Assembly (NCBI RefSeq): GCF_011762045.1
Contig: NZ_JAASQS010000001.1
Coordinates: 1-64,000 of the forward strand
Length of the DNA: 64,000 nucleotides
Reading direction: 5' to 3'
From: Rhizomicrobium electricum
Lineage (GTDB): Bacteria > Pseudomonadota > Alphaproteobacteria > Micropepsales > Micropepsaceae
The notes beneath the pieces were generated by a model. The model had not been told where the DNA came from. It worked only from the letters and a program-made list of their open reading frames with translations, and searched no databases. A program made the position numbers and the translations under genes. How positions within the stretch are numbered: position 1 is the stretch's first letter; each line of letters opens with the position of its first letter. Shown here piece by piece: positions 58,664 to 64,000 of this stretch.

Positions 58664-59524
58664 TCAAATCGGATTTCCGCCGCCGTCGAGATAGCCGAAG
58701 CGCGCCATCGCGGACCCGTGCACATCGATCAGTCTACGGACGAGATCGGGAGGCAGCTCCTCGCGCCACGATCCGATGCGTCCACGGCGAAAGAAGAGCG
58801 AGCGCGCCTGCGACGGCCGTTCGCAGAAGCCGAGGTCGCGCTCGCGCTGCTGCAGGCGCGCGAATCCGGCCACTTCGACGGCTCGCGCAATGGTCTCGCC
58901 ATTGGCGGACCAGCCGAGAAATGCCAGCACATCCGCCAGCACGTGCGCGGCATCGGCGATGAGATCCTCGTAGCGCACGACCAGCAACCGAAGTCCGGAT
59001 CTCTCTACCCAGCTTGCGGCGTGATCGCTCCAGCGCCCCGGCACCTGCCGCAGTCCTGGCGCCAGCGCATTGGGATCGGCCATCAACGCGAAATCCGGAT
59101 CGCACAGACGGCGGACCGCTTCGGCGCAATCCACATTCCAGTGATCGGCGGCCGACGGCACCACATCGAGCACGTTGCGCACGATGTAGATCGCCCCGGT
59201 GGTGATATCGGGCGGGAACAGCGGCTCGCCCTTGGGCGTGAACCGCCAAGCGTCGTGAACCTTGAGAACCAGCGGAATCGGCACATGCGCAGCAAGCACA
59301 CGGAAGATCTGCGGCCGCAGGTTTTCGTATGCGGCAACCGGCAAATTCGAAGACTTGAAGCCGCAATACTGGTCGAACACGACGCGCGAAAAGGCGCCCG
59401 ACAGTCCGTATTGCGGTAGCGCGTCGATGTCGGCCTCGCCTCCGGCGCGGACATTGGCGAGCAGGATACGCAGCCAGGTGTTGCCGGATTTCGGATAGGA
59501 GGCGAGCCAGAAGATTTCAGCCAT
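58664..59524 (-). CDS. Sulfotransferase family protein
   Basis: A 286-residue cytosolic enzyme. The start at 59524 (MAEIFWLASYPKSGNTWLRI) gives the 5'-phosphosulfate loop right at the N-terminus; the 3'-phosphate site follows at IYIVRNVLDVVPSAADHWNV, and RYEDLIADAAHVLADVLAFL is a further conserved stretch. It would move a sulfo group from PAPS to an acceptor. It overlaps the HprK-like gene by eight bases, so the two are one operon. Sulfotransferases of this type are found in some peptide-modification clusters. Confidence 0.88.
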   Translation of the reverse strand: MAEIFWLASYPKSGNTWLRILLANVRAGGEADIDALPQYGLSGAFSRVVFDQYCGFKSSNLPVAAYENLRPQIFRVLAAHVPIPLVLKVHDAWRFTPKGEPLFPPDITTGAIYIVRNVLDVVPSAADHWNVDCAEAVRRLCDPDFALMADPNALAPGLRQVPGRWSDHAASWVERSGLRLLVVRYEDLIADAAHVLADVLAFLGWSANGETIARAVEVAGFARLQQRERDLGFCERPSQARSLFFRRGRIGSWREELPPDLVRRLIDVHGSAMARFGYLDGGGNPI

Positions 59525-60359
59525 GAGACAAATCCGCGATGATGCGCTCCGCGAGATCATCCATTTCGGTCACGGCCGTTTGCGGGAAGGCGAGCGTGCG
59601 TGTCTCTCCGATCGCGTGGCGAAGGCGGGATAAGGCCGCCGGATCGCTCAGTGCCACCGCGAGTTCGGGCTGATACGGCAGCAGCGCGTCCACGCCGTTG
59701 CTCTCCGCGGCGCCTTCGAGACGTTCGGGCCGGAGCATATAAAGCCGTTTCAACGGCATCGGCTCGCGGCAATAGCGCTCGCGCGCGATCGTGCGCCGGG
59801 GGATTTCGCCGGCCGCATCGCCGAGCCATGCCGGCGCGCGACCGAACAGGATATCGACCGCTTCCTGCCACAGGATCATTTCCGGCCATACGGGATAGAC
59901 GCTTACCGTTCCATCGGGATCGACAACGAGCGGAGCGGCATCGTCGGCCATCAGGCGCCAGCCGCGCTTCATCAAAGCCGCCGCCAAGGTGGACTTGCCG
60001 CTCACGGTACGTCCCATCACCACGATGGCACCGTCGGGACCGGCCAAGGCCGCTGCGCTGGTGCCGAAGCCGCCCCGCAACAGCATCAGCACCATCAAAG
60101 GCGTGCTGCGCAGATACGGCCCCAGCACCGCGGCGATGTCGTGGCCGAGCGGCTGGACCGTGAGGACATCGCGGCGAATATGAAGACGCGCAATGCCGGG
60201 CACATCGAGCAGGGCTTCGGATCTGCTGGCCTCGTACAGCACGCCGCGCACGATCGCGTCCGGCAGATAGCGCGGGACGTCGCCGTAAACGACCCGCACG
60301 TCCGCAACAACGGCGGGAAGCTCCGCGGCCAGATCACTGCCAGCACATGGCGATGTCAT
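59517..60359 (-). CDS. HprK-like serine kinase of peptide-modification type
   Basis: A 280-residue protein. The start at 60359 (MTSPCAGSDLAAELPAVVAD) was chosen because the longer frame has no similarity. Near the middle is a P-loop GRTVSGKSTLAAALM preceded by GPDGAIVVM and followed by GWRLMADDAAPLVVDPDGTV, as in HPr kinase C-terminal domains. It has no N-terminal HPr kinase domain. Kinases of this type modify the precursor in some lasso-peptide clusters. The lasso-type protease gene nearby supports that context. Confidence 0.8.
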   Translation of the reverse strand: MTSPCAGSDLAAELPAVVADVRVVYGDVPRYLPDAIVRGVLYEASRSEALLDVPGIARLHIRRDVLTVQPLGHDIAAVLGPYLRSTPLMVLMLLRGGFGTSAAALAGPDGAIVVMGRTVSGKSTLAAALMKRGWRLMADDAAPLVVDPDGTVSVYPVWPEMILWQEAVDILFGRAPAWLGDAAGEIPRRTIARERYCREPMPLKRLYMLRPERLEGAAESNGVDALLPYQPELAVALSDPAALSRLRHAIGETRTLAFPQTAVTEMDDLAERIIADLSHG

Positions 60360-60531
60360 CGACGAAGTATCCTGCGCCGGAGGGATAGCGCCAATCCCGC
60401 TCGATGCGCCCCGAATAAGAAGTGGAATCACTCTAGTTCCTGATTTTCACTCTCATAACGCGAATCATTGGACACGATGCACGTACAGGTATATTCCGTA
60501 TAGTTAATTTCCTCCTGGATGGAGCACAAGC

Positions 60532-61062
60532 ATGAGTGATCCCTATATCGGTCAGATCCTATGTGCCGGGTTCGACTATGCCCCCACCGGATACGCGCTC
60601 TGTAACGGAGCGAGCATGCCGATAATGCAGAACCAGGCTCTCTATTCGCTACTGGGTATCGCCTACGGAGGCAGCGGGACCAACTTCAACCTTCCCGATC
60701 TGCGCGGCCGCACCTTCTTCGGCTGCGGCACGAGCCCGCTGTCGGGGGCCGTGTACGCGCGCGGACAGTCCGGCGGCGCCGAAGCGGTGACGCTGATCGA
60801 CGCGCAAATGCCGGGGCATCAGCACACGGTGATTGCGTCGTCGGCAGCGGGAACGGTGGCGCCTCCGGGCAACATCTATTCCTCGGTCGGCCCGGTGCAG
60901 AGCGGATCGACGTATCCGCTGTATGCGGTACCGCAAACCGTCGTTCCGCTGGTCAATCCGGTTTCGACGTCCGGCGGAAGCCAATCCCATCCCTCCATGC
61001 AGCCGTTCCTGGTCGTGAATTTCGCCATCGCAACGAACGGCTATTACCCGCAGCGGACCTAG
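60532..61062 (+). CDS. Tail-collar (MdpB-like) protein 1
   Basis: A 176-residue protein that starts SDPYIGQILCAGFDYAPTGY and has the collar pattern LCNGASMPIMQNQALYSLLG, GSGTNFNLPDLRGRTFFGCG. The middle QMPGHQHTVIAS and the C-terminus SHPSMQPFLVVNFAIATNGY are also typical. Such proteins are known from phage tail fibres and as microcystin-dependent protein MdpB in bacteria outside phages. GGAGCACAAGC precedes the ATG. No other phage gene is near. First of three tandem paralogs. Confidence 0.88.
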   Translation: MSDPYIGQILCAGFDYAPTGYALCNGASMPIMQNQALYSLLGIAYGGSGTNFNLPDLRGRTFFGCGTSPLSGAVYARGQSGGAEAVTLIDAQMPGHQHTVIASSAAGTVAPPGNIYSSVGPVQSGSTYPLYAVPQTVVPLVNPVSTSGGSQSHPSMQPFLVVNFAIATNGYYPQRT

Positions 61063-61077
61063 CCGGGAGGAAACGCC

Positions 61078-61632
61078 ATGTCCGATCAATTCCTGGGCGA
61101 AATTCGCCTCTTCGCGTTTCAAAGAACGCCGGTCAACTGGCTTCCCTGCAACGGGCAGTCGATCAGCATCGCCACCTACAATGCGCTTTACGCTCTGCTC
61201 GGTACGACATACGGCGGCGACGGCAGCACGACCTTCGCACTGCCGAACCTGAACGGCCGCGTGCCGGTCGGCCAAGGGCAGAACACCGCCACGGTGCCCC
61301 CGCTCACCGCGCGCACGATCGGTCAGTCCGGCGGGACCGACTACGTGACACTCACCACGGCGCAAGTACCCGCACATACCCACGCGCTGCAAGCGACGAC
61401 CGCCGGCGACAGCACCGGTACATTGGGTCCGACGGTGACGTTCGGGTCCGATACGACCAACACGGAGAAGCACTACCTTTATCCCGTGCCAACCGGAATT
61501 ACCTTCAAAGATCTCGCGTCGACGGCCGTGGACATGCAGGGCGGCAGTGCAGCCCATCTCAACGTCATGCCGGGGCTGGGCTTGATGTATTTCATCTGCA
61601 CCCTCGGCGGTGTCTATCCGACCAGGTCGTGA
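61078..61632 (+). CDS. Tail-collar (MdpB-like) protein 2
   Basis: A 184-residue paralog: FLGEIRLFAFQRTPVNWLPC, YNALYALLGTTYGGDGSTTF, ALPNLNGRVPVGQGQNTATV and TAQVPAHTHALQ. GGGAGGAAACGCC stands before the ATG. It follows copy 1 by 15 bases. The three copies differ mostly in the middle loops, as would be expected if each binds a different partner. Confidence 0.88.
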   Translation: MSDQFLGEIRLFAFQRTPVNWLPCNGQSISIATYNALYALLGTTYGGDGSTTFALPNLNGRVPVGQGQNTATVPPLTARTIGQSGGTDYVTLTTAQVPAHTHALQATTAGDSTGTLGPTVTFGSDTTNTEKHYLYPVPTGITFKDLASTAVDMQGGSAAHLNVMPGLGLMYFICTLGGVYPTRS

Positions 61633-61645
61633 CAGGAGAGCGGAA

Positions 61646-62200
61646 ATGTCTGATCCCTACGTTGGTGAAATCAAGATCTTCCCGTACGACTTCGTGCCTT
61701 ACGGCTTCCTGGCGTGCCAGGGTCAAAGCCTTAGCGTCAACCAGTTCCAGGCATTGTTCAGCCTGCTCGGTGCCAATTTCGGCGGCGACGGCCGGACCAA
61801 TTTCAACACGCCCAACCTCGCAGGGTTGGCGCCGGTCGGTCTCGGCGTGGCGCCGAATGGTGGCACGTACAACTGGACGCTGGCCGCGGTGCACGGTCAG
61901 GAGAAAGTGGCGCTCGTCGCCAGCCAGTATCCGGCCCACAATCATACGATCTCGCAACCCGGCGGACCGACCGCCGCCGCCAACGCCTACGCTGCGCAGG
62001 CCGGTTCGCTGATGACGAACGCCAATCCGGCTCAGTACTTTGCCGCACCGCCGACAGCCGCCAATACGACGATCCATCCGGCGGCGCTGGCACCTTACGG
62101 CGGCGGAGCAAGCGCCGTACAGCCGCACGAAAACCGCCAGCCATTCCTCGTGCTGACGCCGTGCATTGCCTGGGCGGGCGTTTATCCCATCTTCACCTGA
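61646..62200 (+). CDS. Tail-collar (MdpB-like) protein 3
   Basis: A 184-residue paralog starting at 61646 (SDPYVGEIKIFPYDFVPYGF) with CAGGAGAGCGG before it. The pattern LACQGQSLSVNQFQALFSLL, GDGRTNFNTPNLAGLAPVGL and QYPAHNHTISQPGG repeats. The C-terminus HENRQPFLVLTPCIAWAGVY is close to that of copy 2. It is directly followed by the acetyltransferase gene, so the four genes form one operon. Confidence 0.88.
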   Translation: MSDPYVGEIKIFPYDFVPYGFLACQGQSLSVNQFQALFSLLGANFGGDGRTNFNTPNLAGLAPVGLGVAPNGGTYNWTLAAVHGQEKVALVASQYPAHNHTISQPGGPTAAANAYAAQAGSLMTNANPAQYFAAPPTAANTTIHPAALAPYGGGASAVQPHENRQPFLVLTPCIAWAGVYPIFT

Positions 62201-62204
62201 TACC

Positions 62205-62774
62205 GTGCGTATTCCCGCCTCCCCTCAGCAGCCCCCCGCTGCTCTCTTCGCCGACCTGCCCGTCGTCATAGGGCAGGTCGCGCTTTTGCGGGAGACGGCC
62301 GAGGACGTGCCATTCCTGCGCCGCCTCTACCGCTCGACGCGCGAGGAAGAACTCGCACTGACGGGCTGGCCCGAGACGATGAAGCAATTGTTTTGCGACA
62401 ATCAGTTCGATCTGCAACGCGCCCATTACCGGCGCCAGCATCCGCTGGGCGAATTCCTCGTCATACGCGCCGGCGCCGAACCGGTGGGGCGGCTTTATCT
62501 CGATGCCGGCGGCGAGACGGTCCACCTCATCGACATCGCACTTCTGCCGGCGTGGCGCGGCTGCGGCATCGGCTCCTCGCTGTTGCAGTGCCTGCAAGCG
62601 CGCGCCGCGGCGGCGGGAAAAGCGATGAGCCTGAACGTCCTCACCCGGAACCGGCGCGCCATCGCGCTCTATCGCCGTCTCGGCTTCGCCGACGAAAGTG
62701 TCGCCGCATCGCACATGAGCATGTGCTGGCGCGAAACGGCTGCCGGACAGATTCAGTTGAAGACCGCCTCGTAA
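62205..62774 (+). CDS. GNAT-family N-acetyltransferase
   Basis: A 189-residue enzyme. The GTG at 62205 lies four bases after the stop of collar protein 3 and is the likely start. The acetyl-CoA binding motif is LLPAWRGCGIGSSLLQCLQA, followed by NVLTRNRRAIALYRRLGFAD, both standard GNAT elements. The N-terminal half (EDVPFLRRLYRSTREEELAL) is shared by relatives encoded beside collar proteins. The acceptor may be one of those proteins; that is inferred. Its 3' end overlaps the DUF6916 gene on the other strand by 22 bases. Confidence 0.88.
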   Translation: MRIPASPQQPPAALFADLPVVIGQVALLRETAEDVPFLRRLYRSTREEELALTGWPETMKQLFCDNQFDLQRAHYRRQHPLGEFLVIRAGAEPVGRLYLDAGGETVHLIDIALLPAWRGCGIGSSLLQCLQARAAAAGKAMSLNVLTRNRRAIALYRRLGFADESVAASHMSMCWRETAAGQIQLKTAS

Positions 62775-63046
62775 ACGATGCCGTCGCGGTCGCGGCTTCT
62801 GGGAACGATGAAGATCGCAAGCGTCCCCAGAGCGTCGTTTTTGAAGGAGTAGATGCGCTGAGGAAGAATGGTCTGCATGGCGCATTTGAAGATGAGGCTG
62901 AACGGATCGCGGCGCATGCCCGGATACGGATGGGGCGTGAGCCGGGCGACGTGCACCAGCCGCATGTCGATATTCGAGTCACCGAGCTCGAGCGAAAACA
63001 CTTCGTTGGCGCGCGGGGCGAAAGTCTCAAACTGCAGGAGCTGCAT
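62753..63046 (-). CDS. DUF6916-type small protein
   Basis: A 97-residue protein starting MQLLQFETFAPRANEVFSLE and including HPYPGMRRDPFSLIFKCAMQ and LPQRIYSFKNDALGTLAIFI. These match a small family that I know only by its number; its members stand next to tail-collar genes. A lone strand-rich domain of this kind could be a chaperone or partner of a collar protein. It converges on the acetyltransferase gene. The 271 bases to the next gene carry nothing clear. Confidence 0.7.
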   Translation of the reverse strand: MQLLQFETFAPRANEVFSLELGDSNIDMRLVHVARLTPHPYPGMRRDPFSLIFKCAMQTILPQRIYSFKNDALGTLAIFIVPRSRDRDGIVYEAVFN

Positions 63047-63317
63047 GGTTCCGCAATCCGGTGGATTCGATCACGGCCAATGCTAATCCAAAGGAGTACC
63101 GTCAAAAAGAAAGCCACGATTTTTATTTGAACTGAACATCGTTACATTTGATCTATCTCACAGAATACTTACGCCTTGTCCGGCACCAAACCCGGCAAGA
63201 CCCGGTGGATGTTTGTGCCGATTTTTGTGCGCGCTTGTCCGCCGCGCTCGGAATTCCGCCAAATCGTGTTAGGTTCCGGACACGACGGGACCTCTCCCGT
63301 TACGAAGAACGGACGGC

Positions 63318-63740
63318 ATGATCGCAAAGATCCGATACTGGCTTGGCGCAGCGGAGACGGTTCCGACCTTGGCCATCGCATGGGCGCTGGTGTTCGTCGT
63401 TCCGTTCCGGTGGACGGCGCGCTGGTTCGGCGGAGCGGTTGCGCCGTCGATGCAAATGGCGATGTCCGAACGGCGGATCGCCAATGCCCGCTATGTCGCG
63501 CGACGCCTACAGCGGGTTGCCGCGCATATGCCGTGGCGAACGACCTGTCTGGTGCGGGCGATCGCCGGCGCACTCATGCTGAAGCGCCGCGGCATTCCCT
63601 CGACGATCCGGTTCGGCGTCAACCGAGCCGACGGCGGACTTTCCGCGCACGCCTGGCTGCTGGTCGGCGATACCATCGTGTTGGGCGGCGAAATCGCGCC
63701 CGAATACCAGCCGCTGGCCGATATGGGAGACAAATCGTGA
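63318..63740 (+). CDS. Lasso-peptide biosynthesis B2-type transglutaminase-like protease
   Basis: A 140-residue protein of the B2 family, which cuts leader peptides of lasso peptides. The catalytic cysteine is in WRTTCLVRAIAGALMLKRRG, the histidine in GLSAHAWLLVGD and the aspartate should be in the same loop. The N-terminal half (RWTARWFGG and IANARYVARRLQRVA) is the usual helical part. It overlaps the ABC exporter gene (GTGA). No PqqD-like B1 protein or asparagine-synthase C protein is in the window, but the cluster continues past the end. Confidence 0.87.
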   Translation: MIAKIRYWLGAAETVPTLAIAWALVFVVPFRWTARWFGGAVAPSMQMAMSERRIANARYVARRLQRVAAHMPWRTTCLVRAIAGALMLKRRGIPSTIRFGVNRADGGLSAHAWLLVGDTIVLGGEIAPEYQPLADMGDKS

Positions 63741-64000
63741 GGTTCGCGGCCGGAGAAGGACTGGCGGCCTCGCTGACCGTTCTCGTTCGCGACGTCTCCG
63801 CCTACGCCGGCCGCAAAGGCATTCGCGCCGGTGTTCTGGTCCTGTCCGGCGCGATGCTGGAAGGCATCGGACTGGCGCTGATCGCCCCCATGCTGGCGGT
63901 CTTGTTCGGCGGCAGCAACGGCAACGGGCGGCTGCAGCGCGTCAGTGCAATGCTGTTCGACTGGACCGGCCTGACCACCCTGCCCGCACGGCTTGCGCTC
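63737..64000 (+). CDS. ABC-transporter permease/ATPase, N-terminal part
   Basis: The GTG at 63737 starts a frame of 88 codons that is open to the end of the window. It contains a first membrane helix (VLVLSGAMLEGIGLALIAPM, then LAVLF), as in exporters of the peptide type that have a fused ATPase. The translated sequence was read from the bases because it is cut at 64000. Its place next to the B2 protease suggests export of a modified peptide. Confidence 0.7.
   Translation, partial: MRFAAGEGLAASLTVLVRDVSAYAGRKGIRAGVLVLSGAMLEGIGLALIAPMLAVLFGGSNGNGRLQRVSAMLFDWTGLTTLPARLAL

Noticed and set aside
60532-62200. Prophage remnant
   Set aside because: The three collar genes have no phage structural, lysis or integrase genes beside them and look like a coherent operon with a GNAT gene.
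1-64000. CRISPR arrays or rRNA genes
   Set aside because: No regular array of short repeats with spacers and no rRNA-like stretch was found. The 50-base steps before hipB are operators, not a CRISPR array.

Overview
The window reads as alphaproteobacterial DNA of high GC content. The supporting marks are an RpoE-ChrR stress locus, SigF/NrsF, FecI/FecR-driven TonB receptors, a PEP-CTERM protein, paired FliK and FlhB-like genes, and conjugation genes that resemble those of Mesorhizobium-type integrative elements. The genus cannot be fixed from the sequence alone.

Bases 1 to about 46590 look like the right-hand part of a large composite integrative and conjugative element (ICE). Its transfer core is at 2045-9344 on the minus strand: traG coupling protein, ribbon-helix-helix protein, relaxase of the RlxS type, lytic transglycosylase, TraF-like peptidase, a small AlpA-like candidate excision factor and a DUF736 protein. 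An IS21-family element (1-2037) sits just past the ribbon-helix-helix gene, where the mating-pore genes would be expected. The element ends with ArdC (41831-42751), a QseM-like and an FseA-like DUF2285 pair (43254-44283), a HipBA module with three evenly spaced operators (44524-46133), and a 46-base 3' fragment of a tRNA-Gly(CCC) gene (46545-46590), which is the likely attachment-site scar.

Three cargo blocks lie between the core and this end. Block 1 (9734-18095) resembles the hypochlorite-scavenging locus known from Azospira: NrsF, SigF, two methionine-rich secreted peptides, a molybdopterin sulfoxide reductase and its cytochrome b, plus a glutathione transferase and an AhpD-like protein. 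Block 2 (18436-23948) is a FecI-FecR-TonB receptor operon ending in a DUF218 gene. Block 3 (25243-41636) holds two OmpR/EnvZ-type systems of the same build, two YncE-like propellers, two TonB receptors, three phosphatase or phosphoesterase genes, a DUF347 membrane protein and an outer-membrane protein. A TTTTCCCAACC motif recurs in its control regions. Debris of the ICE core (an ArdC 3' fragment, a hipA fragment and a second copy of a 270-base DUF736 leader) marks the borders between blocks, which suggests stepwise accretion.

Bases 46820-51489 look chromosomal: DUF1365, an FAD oxidoreductase, RpoE, ChrR, DUF1295 and DUF2177, the gene set of a singlet-oxygen response. A second, small island (about 51.5-56.25 kb) carries a decayed IS3 orfA, a broken hipBA copy, an AbiE toxin-antitoxin pair, an excisionase-like gene and a tyrosine integrase beside tRNA-Asp(GTC).

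From 56725 on are an EF-hand lipoprotein, FliK and FlhB-like genes, and then an unusual cluster: sulfotransferase, HprK-like kinase, three tandem tail-collar (MdpB-like) proteins, a GNAT acetyltransferase, a DUF6916 protein, a lasso-peptide B2-type protease and the start of an ABC exporter. This cluster and cargo block 3 are the strongest candidates for undescribed systems.
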